This document shows positions 41,551-50,220 of a stretch of DNA of 64,000 bases, one piece after another (the stretch's first letter is position 1; each line of letters opens with the position of its first letter). The notes below the pieces were generated by a model. It saw only the letters and a program-made list of their open reading frames with translations, had not been told where the DNA came from and did no database searches. The stretch spans positions 1 to 64,000 of the forward strand of contig NZ_LMIA01000012.1 in assembly GCF_001428565.1 (NCBI RefSeq), written 5' to 3'. A program made the translations under genes and the position numbers. This DNA comes from Nocardioides sp. Root190 (GTDB lineage Bacteria; Actinomycetota; Actinomycetes; Propionibacteriales; Nocardioidaceae).

Positions 41551-42693
41551 TCAGGCCGACTCGACGAAACCGGCTGCAGGGCTCGCGCCCTGCAGTCGGT
41601 TTCGCAATTCCACGAGCTCGGTGATCGCATCGACGAAGCGCCCGGTGCTGTCACCGACGCCGTTGTCGTCGAAGTAGTGGTGACGCATGGCTGCGCGGGC
41701 GATCCGATGCTCGTCGTGCTCCAACCGGGCCTCGAGCAGCTCCTCGAGGTCGGCCAGGGTGTCGGCGTCCACCACGTCCGCGCAGCGGCTGACGGGGACC
41801 TCGCGGCGCAACCGCTCGCTGTCGTGGTGCCGGTCGGTGATCAGGATCGGCTTGTCGGTCTGGAGGTAGAGCCAGTCCAGGCCGACGGAGGAGACGTCGG
41901 TGATCATCGCGTCGCAGCCGGGGAAGACGGCGAGGATGTCGCCCTGCCACACGGCAGCGTGACCGGCGTCGGGGTCCTGATCGGCAGCGCGCTCGATCAG
42001 GTCGAGGATCGCCTGGTGCCCGTCGCGGATGGCCGGGGTCTGGCTCGTGGTCACCTTGGGGTGCGGCTTGTAGACCAGTCGCACGCCGGGCACGGCCAGT
42101 GCGGCCCGCACGATCGCCGGACCGAACACGTCCACGGAGGTGTAGTCGTTGTACTCCGCGTCGCCCTCCCAGGTCGGCGCGTAGAGCACGGTACGACGCT
42201 CGCTCGGCGGGAGCAGGGGAGCTGGACGCAGGTCGAGCTGCGGACGCCCGATGCGCACGAGCCGGTCCTCGTCGAGCTCCATCAGCGCGAGGTGGTGGCG
42301 CTGCACGGCGGCCTCGCCGGCCACGAACACCCGGTCGTAGGCCTTGGCGTTGTTGCTCACCATGCTCTGCTTGTCGCTCTCGCCGTGGTTGATGTGCACG
42401 TGCATCATCCGGCCGTCGAGCAGCGAGTTGAAGTTGAACATGGAGTTGTTGCAGTAGACGACGACGGCCGGGTCGAGGTCGTCGTACATCGTGGCGAGGT
42501 CGGCGAAGCCGGGGGCGAAGTACACCGGCAGCGACGTGCGCTCCTCGAGGATCGCGCGGGTGCCGGCGTCCCGCGTGAGGATGCCCACCGGCTGGCTGGC
42601 GTCGAGACGCTCGAGCACCGGAATCCATTGCAGGAGCTGGTAGACCCGGGTCGGGTCGTCAGCGAAGTAGGCGATCACGCGAGGCTTCTGCAC
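41551..42693 (-). CDS. CDP-glycerol glycerophosphotransferase-like protein
   Basis: 380 aa from ATG 42693. N-terminal IAYFADDPTRVYQLLQWIPV, the NHGESDKQSMVSNNAKAYDR motif (about residues 103-122), APTWEG (about residue 170), VYKPHPKV and the ITDVSSVGLDWLYLQTDKPI signature match the TagF/TagB (CDP-glycerol glycerophosphotransferase) group. In Gram-positives these build teichoic or related polymers; the acceptor here is unknown. It is divergent from a hexapeptide acyltransferase gene, with which it may share a cell-surface task. Confidence 0.85.
   Translation of the reverse strand: MQKPRVIAYFADDPTRVYQLLQWIPVLERLDASQPVGILTRDAGTRAILEERTSLPVYFAPGFADLATMYDDLDPAVVVYCNNSMFNFNSLLDGRMMHVHINHGESDKQSMVSNNAKAYDRVFVAGEAAVQRHHLALMELDEDRLVRIGRPQLDLRPAPLLPPSERRTVLYAPTWEGDAEYNDYTSVDVFGPAIVRAALAVPGVRLVYKPHPKVTTSQTPAIRDGHQAILDLIERAADQDPDAGHAAVWQGDILAVFPGCDAMITDVSSVGLDWLYLQTDKPILITDRHHDSERLRREVPVSRCADVVDADTLADLEELLEARLEHDEHRIARAAMRHHYFDDNGVGDSTGRFVDAITELVELRNRLQGASPAAGFVESA
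41566..41603 (-). terminator. Strong hairpin within the 3' end of the transferase gene
   Basis: A 17-bp stem (41566-41582 with 41587-41603, one mismatch) and a 4-base loop TCGC lie inside the last codons of the minus-strand gene (its stop is at 41551) and 34 bases after the stop of the plus-strand secreted protein. It probably terminates the latter; on the minus strand it would have to be passed by ribosomes first. Confidence 0.7.
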
Positions 42694-42772
42694 CAGCGGA
42701 TGTTACGGCTCCGTAGGTCACCGGAACGAACCGACGAGACCACTGGATGTTGCGTTTCGGTAACCTCTGCGG

Positions 42773-43438
42773 ATGCCTCGCGTTCGCCGCCTCGTGAACC
42801 GCTCCATCCATGCCGTGTGGCAGTGGGTCGAGCGGGCTGGGGACGTCGGCCCGGGGACCGATCTCGCGCAGCGTTTCGGAACGTTCGGCGAACACAGCTG
42901 CCTGGCCTTTCCGATGGCGACGATCGTCAACCCGAGCGCGATCCACGTCGGCAGCGGCACGCTGATCGGGAAGTACTCCACGCTCTCCGTCGGCTACGGC
43001 CCGACCCAGGAGGTGCTCCCGGAGCGAGGCCTGGTCGTGGGGGACCGCTGCGTGCTCGGCGCCCGGATCTGCATCACCGCCCACGAGTCGATCGAGATCG
43101 GCGACGACGTGTGGTTCGGGCAGGACGTCTTCGTGTCCGACGCCAGCCACGGCTACCAGAACCCCGACATCCCGGTCGGTCTCCAGTTCGGTGCGCACCA
43201 GCCGGTGCGGATCGGATCGGGAACCTGGATCGGCCACGGCGCGATGATCCTCCCCGGGACCACGATCGGTCGCAACGTCGTGGTCGCAGCGGGATCCGTC
43301 GTGCGGGGCGTGGTCGAGGACCACGCGGTCGTCGGCGGTGTGCCTGCCCGCGTGATCCGTCGCCTCGAGCCGGGCCAGGGCTGGGTGTCGGCCAACGGAA
43401 ACGGCGAGCTCCGCGGCCTCGCGGGGATCCCGCAGTGA
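42773..43438 (+). CDS. Acyltransferase with left-handed beta-helix (hexapeptide) repeats
   Basis: 221 aa from ATG 42773. Hexapeptide repeats are visible as IHVGSGTLIGKYSTLSVG, IEIGDDVWFGQDVFVSDA and VRIGSGTWIGHGAMILPG then TTIGRNVVVAAGSVVRG, followed by VVGGVPARVIRRL. The His in DASHGYQNP is a candidate catalytic residue. This is the acetyltransferase fold of WcaF/LacA type, often acting on surface sugars. TAACCT (42761-42766) is 6 bases before the ATG, a leaderless layout. Confidence 0.88.
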   Translation: MPRVRRLVNRSIHAVWQWVERAGDVGPGTDLAQRFGTFGEHSCLAFPMATIVNPSAIHVGSGTLIGKYSTLSVGYGPTQEVLPERGLVVGDRCVLGARICITAHESIEIGDDVWFGQDVFVSDASHGYQNPDIPVGLQFGAHQPVRIGSGTWIGHGAMILPGTTIGRNVVVAAGSVVRGVVEDHAVVGGVPARVIRRLEPGQGWVSANGNGELRGLAGIPQ

Positions 43439-43519
43439 GCCACAGCGGGCTGCCGGTAGGCTGGACGCTCTCGAAGTGAACGACCGGTACAGCAACGTGG
43501 GCAGGAGCCGCACACCCCG

Positions 43520-44872
43520 ATGACTGCCTGGCTCCTGCTGGGGCTCGCCATTCTCCTCATCCTCGCGTGCGGACTGTTCGTCGCGGCGGAGTTCGCGCTC
43601 GTCACCGTCGACCGAGGACAGGTCGACCGCCTTGCCGCCGAGGGTGACGCCTCGGCGATCGGTGTGCAGAAGGCACTGCGCTCCCTGTCGACCCAGCTCT
43701 CCGGCGCGCAGGTCGGCATCACCATCACCAATCTCGCGATCGGGTTCTTGGCCGAACCGGCCATCGCCGAGCTGTTGCGCTCCCCGCTGCAGGACGCCGG
43801 TGTCTCCGAGGGCGCCGTCACGCCGGTCGCGGTGGCGACCGGGCTCGTGCTCAGCACGCTGCTGACGATGCTGATCGGCGAGTTGGTGCCGAAGAACGTC
43901 GCCATCGCCGTGCCGTACACAACCGCTCGCCTCACCCAGGGCCCGATGCGCGCGTTCACCGCAGCAGCGAGAGGTCCGATCCGGGTTCTCAACGGCAGCG
44001 CCAACGCGATCGTCCGGCGACTCGGGATCGAACCCCAGGAGGAGCTCCGCTCGGCGCGCAGCGTCACCGAGCTCGCCTCACTGATCCAGCGCTCGGCGGA
44101 CGAGGGCACGCTGGATGCGGACACGGCCGAGCTCATGGAGCGGTCGGTCGAGTTCGGCAGTCGCACGGCCGGCGAGATCATGACCCCGCGGGTGCGGACC
44201 CGGTCGCTCGAGACGAACGACCGCGCGAGCGCGGTGATCCTCCTGGCGCGTGAGTCCGGCAACTCCCGGTTCCCCGTCCTGGACCAGACCGACGCGGTGG
44301 TCGGGACGGTCCACGTCAAGAATGCTGTGGCGCTCCCGTTGCACGAGCGTGCGACGACGAAGGTCAAGCACCTCATGGCCAAGCCGATCGTCGTACCCGA
44401 CTCGTTGCGCCTCGACCCGCTGCTGGCCCTGCTGCGTGCCGACGGCTTCCAGATGGCGATCGTCCTGGACGAGTACGGCGACCACGCCGGCATCGTCACG
44501 CTGGAGGACGTCATCGAGGAGATCGTCGGCGACATCGCCGACGAGCACGACCGGTCGGGCAGCCGCGGACGGCTGCGACGCGACGGCACCTGGTCGCTCT
44601 CGGGCCTGCTGCGCCCCGACGAGGTCGAGGACCTGACCGAGGTCGAGCTGCCCGAGAGCGAGGACTATGACACCGTCGCCGGCCTCGTGCTCAAGATCCT
44701 GGGCCGTATCCCGGTCGCGGGCGACCAGGCAGAGATCCCGCTGCCTGCGGACGGCGACGACGACGAGGACGCCCCCGCCCGCCGGGCCGTCCTGACCGTC
44801 GACCACATGGACGGCCTGCGCATCGACCGGGTCTCCCTGCGCGTCGAGGAGGTGGAGTCGAGCGATGGGTGA
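43520..44872 (+). CDS. CNNM/CBS transport-associated membrane protein (first copy)
   Basis: 450 aa. An N-terminal CNNM domain has 3-4 transmembrane helices (LLLGLAILLILACGLFVAAE with the FALVTVDR motif at about residue 29). It is followed by a CBS pair (about residues 205-335) and a CorC/HlyC domain (from about residue 350, RLRRDGTWSLSGLLRPDEVE). Members handle magnesium or cobalt or act as efflux-related proteins; the role is inferred. It overlaps the second copy by 8 bases. This pair resembles the Rv1842c/Rv1841c arrangement. Confidence 0.9.
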   Translation: MTAWLLLGLAILLILACGLFVAAEFALVTVDRGQVDRLAAEGDASAIGVQKALRSLSTQLSGAQVGITITNLAIGFLAEPAIAELLRSPLQDAGVSEGAVTPVAVATGLVLSTLLTMLIGELVPKNVAIAVPYTTARLTQGPMRAFTAAARGPIRVLNGSANAIVRRLGIEPQEELRSARSVTELASLIQRSADEGTLDADTAELMERSVEFGSRTAGEIMTPRVRTRSLETNDRASAVILLARESGNSRFPVLDQTDAVVGTVHVKNAVALPLHERATTKVKHLMAKPIVVPDSLRLDPLLALLRADGFQMAIVLDEYGDHAGIVTLEDVIEEIVGDIADEHDRSGSRGRLRRDGTWSLSGLLRPDEVEDLTEVELPESEDYDTVAGLVLKILGRIPVAGDQAEIPLPADGDDDEDAPARRAVLTVDHMDGLRIDRVSLRVEEVESSDG

Positions 44873-45932
44873 CCTCGGTGGCGTGCTGCTCGCCGTCTTC
44901 CTGCTCGCAGCCAACGCCTTCTTCGTGGGGGCCGAGTTCGCACTGATCTCGGCGCGCCGCAGCCAGATCGAGCCTCGCGCCCAGGCTGGCTCGCGGATGG
45001 CCAGGATCACCCTGACGGCCATGGAGCAGGTCTCGCGGATGATGGCGGGCGCCCAGCTGGGCATCACCATCTGCTCCCTGGGCCTCGGCGCGGTCGGTGA
45101 GCCCGCCCTCGCCCACCTCATCGAGCCGGTCTTCCACGAGCTCCACGTCCCCGAGGACTGGCTGCACCCGGTGGCGTTCGTGATCGCCATGACCATCGTG
45201 GTCTTCCTGCACGTCGTCCTGGGGGAGATGGTCCCCAAGAACATCGCGATCGCTGGTCCCGAGCGCGCGGCGCTGGTCCTCGGCCCGCCGATGTACGCCA
45301 TCGTCCTGGTGCTGCGCCCGCTGATCGCCTCGATCAACGCGATCGCCAACGCCATTCTGCGGCTGCTGAACATCGAGCCGAAGGACGAGCTCGGGAGCAC
45401 CTACACCCGTGAGGAGGTCGCTGCGCTCGTCGAGGAGTCGCACGGCGAGGGCCTGCTCGCCGAGGAAGAGTACGACCGCCTCTCCGGCGCGCTCGGCTTC
45501 ACCGAGAAGAGCGTCGCCGTGGTCACCATGACGCCCGACTCGCTCGCAACGGTGCGTCGCGGTGCCACCGGCGCGGAGGTCGAGGCTCTCTGTGCCGCCA
45601 CCGGCTTCAGCCGGTTCCCGGTGGTCGCCGACCAGGAGGACGGCTCGGTGGACCTGGTCGGCTACCTGCACATCAAGGACATCCTCGAGCCCGACGAGGA
45701 GCGCCGGGAGCGTCCGGTCGCCGACCGTTGGATCCGGCCCTTCGCGACGGTCACCGAGGACACGCTGCTCCACGACGCCCTCGAGGTCCTCCAGCGCCGC
45801 GGGTCCCACATGGCCCGCGTGGTCACCGGCGACGGTACGACGATCGGCGTCGCAGCGCTCGAGGACGTGATCGAGGAACTCGTCGGAGAGATCCGCGACG
45901 CGGCGCACTACGACGACGCGACGGGCAACTAG
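44865..45932 (+). CDS. CNNM/CBS transport-associated membrane protein (second copy)
   Basis: 355 aa. The same CNNM core (VLLAVFLLAANAFFVGAEFA) with 3-4 helices, then a CBS pair (from about residue 215). It lacks the C-terminal CorC/HlyC domain of its upstream neighbour, so it is about 95 residues shorter. The two are probably co-translated (8-base overlap) and may form a heteromer. Confidence 0.9.
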   Translation: MGDLGGVLLAVFLLAANAFFVGAEFALISARRSQIEPRAQAGSRMARITLTAMEQVSRMMAGAQLGITICSLGLGAVGEPALAHLIEPVFHELHVPEDWLHPVAFVIAMTIVVFLHVVLGEMVPKNIAIAGPERAALVLGPPMYAIVLVLRPLIASINAIANAILRLLNIEPKDELGSTYTREEVAALVEESHGEGLLAEEEYDRLSGALGFTEKSVAVVTMTPDSLATVRRGATGAEVEALCAATGFSRFPVVADQEDGSVDLVGYLHIKDILEPDEERRERPVADRWIRPFATVTEDTLLHDALEVLQRRGSHMARVVTGDGTTIGVAALEDVIEELVGEIRDAAHYDDATGN

Positions 45933-45942
45933 GGTGGCGGGC

Positions 45943-46554
45943 GTGGGCGAAGCGGTGACGCGCGAGGATCGCGAAGGTGACCGGGTGCTGACCATCCCCA
46001 ACCTGATCAGCGCCTCGAGACTGCTGGGCGTGCCCCTCTTCCTGTGGCTGGTGCTCGGTCCCGAGGCCGACGTCTGGGCGCTGGTCGTGCTGATGGTCTC
46101 CGGAGTGACCGACTTCCTCGACGGATGGCTCGCGCGCAAGCTGAACCAGACCTCCGAGCTGGGCCGGTTGCTCGACCCGGTCGCGGACCGGCTCTACATC
46201 CTCGCCGTCGTCGTGGGTCTGGCGATGCGTGAGGTCATCCCGTGGTGGCTGGCGCTCTCGCTGCCGCTGCGCGACCTGCTGCTGTGGGGACTGGTCCCCG
46301 TCCTCCGGACCCGCGGCTACAGCGCGCTGCCGGTGCACTTCCTCGGCAAGGCCGCCACCTTCAACCTGCTCTACGCCTTCCCGCTCCTGCTCCTCGGCGA
46401 CGGTGACGGCACGATCGCCACACTGGCCCAGGTCTTCGGGTGGTCCCTGGCCCTGTGGGGCGTCGGGCTCTACTGGTGGGCCGGCGTCCTCTACGCCTGG
46501 CAGGTCCGCAAGCTCCTCGCCACGACCGAGCCGCGTTCGCGTTCCGGCGGCTGA
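45943..46554 (+). CDS. CDP-alcohol phosphatidyltransferase (PgsA-like)
   Basis: 203 aa from GTG 45943; a GTG at 45934 is an alternative, but it overlaps TAGGGT (45930-45935), which at 7 bases from 45943 fits the local leaderless promoter pattern. The CDP-OH-P motif is DGWLARKLNQTSELGRLLD then PVADR (about residues 55-78). Five to six membrane helices are visible. It probably forms a phospholipid such as phosphatidylglycerophosphate or cardiolipin; position matches pgsA2 (Rv1822) of mycobacteria. Overlap is absent, but the DUF881 gene starts 2 bases later. Confidence 0.87.
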   Translation: MGEAVTREDREGDRVLTIPNLISASRLLGVPLFLWLVLGPEADVWALVVLMVSGVTDFLDGWLARKLNQTSELGRLLDPVADRLYILAVVVGLAMREVIPWWLALSLPLRDLLLWGLVPVLRTRGYSALPVHFLGKAATFNLLYAFPLLLLGDGDGTIATLAQVFGWSLALWGVGLYWWAGVLYAWQVRKLLATTEPRSRSGG

Positions 46555-46556
46555 CC

Positions 46557-47399
46557 GTGACGGACACCGAGGACCGCGCCCGGACTCCACTGCTGACCCT
46601 GATCACGCTGGAGGCCGTCGACAAGGACTACCAGGTCGCGGCCTCGCGTCGCTCGCCCGACCACCACGCCGGCCCGGGGCTCCGGCTCGCCGTCGTCGGC
46701 GTGGTTGCCGCCTTCGCGGTGCTGGTCACCGTCGCGGCCGTGCAGACCTCGCAGAACGCCGACGTCAACGACGCCAGCCGCTCCAGCCTCATCGAGCGGA
46801 TCGAGTCCCGCCGCGACCGGGTCAACAGCCTCCAGAAGGAGATCGCGGGCCTGCGCAGCGACAACCAGGACGCCGAGGACCGCCTGCGGTCACTCGGCAC
46901 CCAGTACGCCGACGCCCAGACCCGCCGGGCCTCGCTGGCCGCGCTCACGGGCTTCGACCGCGTCCGGGGTGACGGGGTACGGGTCCGGATGGACAACCCG
47001 CCGTACGCCGACGAGAACTCCTCCATCCGGGACGCCGATCTGGCGCTGCTCGCCAATGCGCTGTGGGGGGCCGGGGCGGAGGCCATCGCCATCAACGGCC
47101 AGCGGCTCACCGCCGCCAGCGGGATCCGCAACTCAGGTCTCGCGATCGAGGTCCACGGCATCGGCATCGCGCCGCCGTACACGGTCACGGCGATCGGCGA
47201 CCAGCGCAACCTGTCGGCGAATTTCGTCGACTCGGAGGCGGGCCTGCAGCTCATCGGCCTGACCGAGCAGTACGGCTACTCGTACGACATGGAGAATGTG
47301 GACGACCTCAGGCTGCCCGCAGCTCCCGCGTCACTGCGGGCGTTGCGTTCGGCGACGTACGAACCCAAGCCCCGGATCAAGGGAGGTGGCACGCCGTGA
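46557..47399 (+). CDS. DUF881 family membrane protein (first copy)
   Basis: 280 aa from GTG 46557. One transmembrane helix (LAVVGVVAAFAVLVTVAAVQ, about residues 46-65) is followed by a coiled coil (residues about 75-125, IERIESRRDRVNSLQKEIAG) and the DUF881 domain (VRGDGVRVRMDNPPYADENS through AIEVHGIGIAPPYTVTAIGD). DUF881 proteins are linked to cell envelope and division functions, but the role is unknown. It brackets sbp with a second copy, as in Rv1823-Rv1825. Confidence 0.9.
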   Translation: MTDTEDRARTPLLTLITLEAVDKDYQVAASRRSPDHHAGPGLRLAVVGVVAAFAVLVTVAAVQTSQNADVNDASRSSLIERIESRRDRVNSLQKEIAGLRSDNQDAEDRLRSLGTQYADAQTRRASLAALTGFDRVRGDGVRVRMDNPPYADENSSIRDADLALLANALWGAGAEAIAINGQRLTAASGIRNSGLAIEVHGIGIAPPYTVTAIGDQRNLSANFVDSEAGLQLIGLTEQYGYSYDMENVDDLRLPAAPASLRALRSATYEPKPRIKGGGTP

Positions 47400-47728
47400 T
47401 CGCAGTGCTCGGACTGCTCGTCGGTGTCGTCCTCGGACTGGTGTTCCAGCCCGACGTCCCACTCGGCCTCGAGCCGTACCTGCCGATCGCCGTCGTCGCG
47501 GCGCTGGATGCCGTCTTCGGCGCGCTCCGCGCCTATCTCGACGGCATCTTCGACGACAAGGTCTTCGTCGTCTCCTTCGTCAGCAATGTCTTCATCGCGG
47601 CCGGGATCGTCTACCTCGGTGACCGGCTCGGCGTCGGCGGCCAGCTCTCCACCGGCGTGATCGTCGTGCTCGGGATCCGGATCTTCACCAACGTCGCCGC
47701 CATCCGGAGGCACGTCTTCCATGCCTGA
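47396..47728 (+). CDS. sbp: Small basic protein (DUF1290, Sbp)
   Basis: 110 aa from GTG 47396, overlapping the first DUF881 gene by 4 bases. Three to four transmembrane helices (IAVLGLLVGVVLGLVFQPDV, then YLPIAVVAALDAVFGALRA, VVSFVSNVFIAAGIVYLGDR and TGVIVVLGIRIFTNVAAI). DUF1290 proteins are small conserved membrane proteins of Gram-positives, found next to DUF881. Function unknown. Confidence 0.92.
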   Translation: MIAVLGLLVGVVLGLVFQPDVPLGLEPYLPIAVVAALDAVFGALRAYLDGIFDDKVFVVSFVSNVFIAAGIVYLGDRLGVGGQLSTGVIVVLGIRIFTNVAAIRRHVFHA

Positions 47729-48482
47729 GCCCGAGTCGCCCACCGAGGAGACGCCGAGCGAGCTGACCCCCACGGGGCGGCTCCGTCGGGCTGCGCTGCG
47801 TCCCTCGCGGCGCCAGATCGTCGTCGGACTGCTGATGGCGGTCCTCGGCTTCGCCGCCGTGACGCAGGTCCGGGTCGCCGGAACCGACGAGACCTACGCC
47901 GGGTTGCGCGAGCAGGAGCTGATCGACCTGCTCAACGCACTCTCCGGCACCCGCCAGCGCACCGAGTCCGAGATCGGGCGCCTCGAGGAGGTCGCCTCGG
48001 GACTGCGCGACGAGACCACCAAGCGTCAGACCGCGCTCGAGCAGGCCGAGACCGAGTCGGACACGCTGAGCATCCTCGCCGGCCTCGTGCCGGTGACCGG
48101 CCCGGGCACCCGGATCACGATCAACGAGGAGGAGGGTCGGATCCGGCTCGCCTCCCTGCTCGACACGATCCAGGAGCTGCGCACCGTCGGTGCGGAGGCG
48201 ATCGCGATCAACGGCACCGTCCGGGTCGTCGCCCAGACGTCGTTCGTGGAGACCGAAGGCGGGTTCACCATCGACGGCGAGCGGGTCGAGGCACCGTACG
48301 TCATCGACGCCATCGGCGAACCGGGCGTGCTGCGTGCGGCGATCGATTTCGCCCTCGGCCCGAAGAAGCAGATCAAGGAGGACGGCGGCACGATCGAGGT
48401 CCGGGAGCTGCGGGCCGTCGACATCGAGGCCGTCACCCGACGCGACGAGCCTCGCTACGCCCTGCCGGACCAGGGGCAGTAA
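47721..48482 (+). CDS. DUF881 family membrane protein (second copy)
   Basis: 253 aa from ATG 47721, overlapping sbp by 8 bases. One transmembrane helix (IVVGLLMAVLGFAAVTQVRV, about residues 34-53), a coiled-coil stretch (LSGTRQRTESEIGRLEEVAS) and the DUF881 domain (VTGPGTRITINEEEGRIRLA onward). It differs from the first copy in its C-terminus and is about 27 residues shorter. Probably an interacting partner of Sbp and the first copy. Confidence 0.9.
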   Translation: MPEPESPTEETPSELTPTGRLRRAALRPSRRQIVVGLLMAVLGFAAVTQVRVAGTDETYAGLREQELIDLLNALSGTRQRTESEIGRLEEVASGLRDETTKRQTALEQAETESDTLSILAGLVPVTGPGTRITINEEEGRIRLASLLDTIQELRTVGAEAIAINGTVRVVAQTSFVETEGGFTIDGERVEAPYVIDAIGEPGVLRAAIDFALGPKKQIKEDGGTIEVRELRAVDIEAVTRRDEPRYALPDQGQ

Positions 48483-48492
48483 CCTTCTGGCC

Positions 48493-48882
48493 ATGACGAA
48501 CCCCGCGGACCTGAAGTACACCGTCGAGCACGAGTGGCTGCGCCAGCCCGGCGAGGCCGCGGGCTCGGTCCGGGTGGGCATCACCGACTTCGCCCAGGAC
48601 GCCCTCGGCGACATCGTCTACGTCTCCCTGCCCGAGGTCGGCGCCTCCGTGACCTCCGGCGAGGCCTGCGGCGAGCTGGAGTCGACGAAGTCGGTCAGCG
48701 ACGTCTACGCCCCGGTCACCGGCGAGATCGTCGCGGTCAACGAGGCGCTGGACGCCACGCCCGAGCTGGTCAACAACGACCCGTACGGCGCCGGTTGGCT
48801 CTTCGAGGTCGTCCCGGCCACCGACGGTGACATCGAAGGACTTCTCGACGCGGCCGCATACGAGGCACAGCTCGACGTCTGA
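48493..48882 (+). CDS. gcvH: Glycine cleavage system H protein
   Basis: 129 aa from ATG 48493. It carries the lipoyl arm that shuttles the aminomethyl group between the P and T proteins. The lipoyl site is ESTKSVSD (Lys near residue 66), with GITDFAQDALGDIVYVSLPE before it and ELVNNDPYGAGWLFEV after. TAACCT (48480-48485) 7 bases before the ATG gives a leaderless layout. Full length. gcvT is not in the window; gcvP is 2.8 kb downstream behind a riboswitch. Confidence 0.95.
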   Translation: MTNPADLKYTVEHEWLRQPGEAAGSVRVGITDFAQDALGDIVYVSLPEVGASVTSGEACGELESTKSVSDVYAPVTGEIVAVNEALDATPELVNNDPYGAGWLFEVVPATDGDIEGLLDAAAYEAQLDV

Positions 48883-48941
48883 TCCGGTACGTTCGTACGT
48901 ATCCGTTTCCGGTCCGTCGCTGTCCCCCCGAGGAGTTCCTG

Positions 48942-49451
48942 ATGCCGTTCTGCACCGCCTGTGGCAGGCAGAACCCTGATGACGCCCGCTTCTGCTCGCA
49001 GTGCGGCACCCGCCTCGCCGAAGCCGACGCGGCGCCCGTGGCCACCGATGCCACCGCGACGATCATGTTCGGCGCTGGCGACCGTGCCGAGACCTCCGAC
49101 CGCGCGCTGAGCCCGGTCGACGCTGCCGCGGTCGACGCGCTGCCGATGGGTCACGCACTGCTGGTCGTGCAGAAGGGTCCGGGAGCGGGCAGCCGCTTCC
49201 TGCTGGACGCCGACGAGGTGAGCGCCGGTCGACACCCCGAGAGCGGCATCTTCCTGGACGACGTCACCGTCTCCCGTCGCCATGCGCTGTTCCGCCGGGC
49301 CGGCGACACGTTCACGGTCGAGGACGCCGGGAGCCTCAACGGCACCTACGTCAACCGCGACCGGATCGAGAAGGCCCACCTCAAGGACAGCGACGAGGTC
49401 CAGGTCGGCAAGTACCGCCTCGTGTTCTTCGCAGGTCACGAGAACCTCTGA
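48942..49451 (+). CDS. garA: FHA-domain protein of the GarA/OdhI type with N-terminal zinc ribbon
   Basis: 169 aa. The N-terminus is a zinc ribbon, CTACGRQNPDDARFCSQCG (residues 4-22). A linker with DATATIMF (about residues 35-42) occupies the place of the phosphorylated ETTSVF loop of mycobacterial GarA. The FHA domain (about residues 75-160) has AGRHPESGIFLDDVTVSRRH and GSLNGTYVNRD. GarA/OdhI inhibits the 2-oxoglutarate node until it is phosphorylated by PknB/PknG. The zinc ribbon is absent from mycobacterial GarA. Confidence 0.88.
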   Translation: MPFCTACGRQNPDDARFCSQCGTRLAEADAAPVATDATATIMFGAGDRAETSDRALSPVDAAAVDALPMGHALLVVQKGPGAGSRFLLDADEVSAGRHPESGIFLDDVTVSRRHALFRRAGDTFTVEDAGSLNGTYVNRDRIEKAHLKDSDEVQVGKYRLVFFAGHENL

Positions 49452-49455
49452 TTCG

Positions 49456-50187
49456 ATGGTCGCTGCCGTCGCCCGCGGTGAGCGGGAGCCGCTGCTCAAC
49501 ATCGGCCAGGTCCTGGACCGGCTGCGCTCGGACTTCGAGGACATCAGCATCCCGAAGATCCGCTTCCTCGAGTCCGAGGGACTGGTCAAGCCCGAGCGCA
49601 CCCCGGCGGGCTACCGGAAGTTCTCGGAGGCCGACATCGTCCGGCTGCGCTACATCCTGCGGATGCAGCGTGACCACTACCTCCCGCTGAAGGTCATCGG
49701 CGAACACCTCGATGCCATGGACCGCGGCCTGGAGCCGCCGGCCGTCGAGCCGGTCGTGCCGACCGTGCCCAAGGTGGCTGTCGGCGCCGACGGCCTGCCC
49801 GCACCGGAGTCGTTCCGCCGGACCGACCGGCTCCGTCTCTCCCGCAAGGAGCTCATCAAGGTGGCCGAGATCGACCAGGCCCTGTTGGCGCAGCTCGAGG
49901 ACTTCGCGCTGATCTCGCCCTCCGCGACGGGCCACTACGACACCGACGCCCTGGTCATCGCGCAGACGGCCAAGGAGCTCGCCGACTTCGGGATCGAGCC
50001 GCGCCACCTGCGGGCTTTCCGCACCGCCGCCGATCGCGAGGTCGGTCTGATCCAGCAGGTGGTGGCGCCGCGCAGAGGCCGCGACGCCGGCGCCAGTGCG
50101 CGTGCCGAGGAGGCCGTCAGCGAGATCGCGGCGCTGTCGGTGCGCCTGCACGCGACGCTCGTGAAGGCTGGCCTGCGGCGCATCTGA
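49456..50187 (+). CDS. ftsR: MerR-type regulator FtsR
   Basis: 243 aa from ATG 49456. The N-terminal MerR HTH is LLNIGQVLDRLRSDFEDISI then PKIRFLESEGLVKPERTPAG (residues about 14-53); a helical body and an Arg/Ala-rich C-terminal dimerisation region follow. The Corynebacterium homologue FtsR activates ftsZ, and this gene is the Rv1828 orthologue by position. DNA targets in this organism are inferred. It begins 4 bases after the FHA gene. Confidence 0.9.
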   Translation: MVAAVARGEREPLLNIGQVLDRLRSDFEDISIPKIRFLESEGLVKPERTPAGYRKFSEADIVRLRYILRMQRDHYLPLKVIGEHLDAMDRGLEPPAVEPVVPTVPKVAVGADGLPAPESFRRTDRLRLSRKELIKVAEIDQALLAQLEDFALISPSATGHYDTDALVIAQTAKELADFGIEPRHLRAFRTAADREVGLIQQVVAPRRGRDAGASARAEEAVSEIAALSVRLHATLVKAGLRRI

Positions 50188-50220
50188 GCGTCCGCAAATT
50201 GCGCGCAGTAGGCTGGTGTC

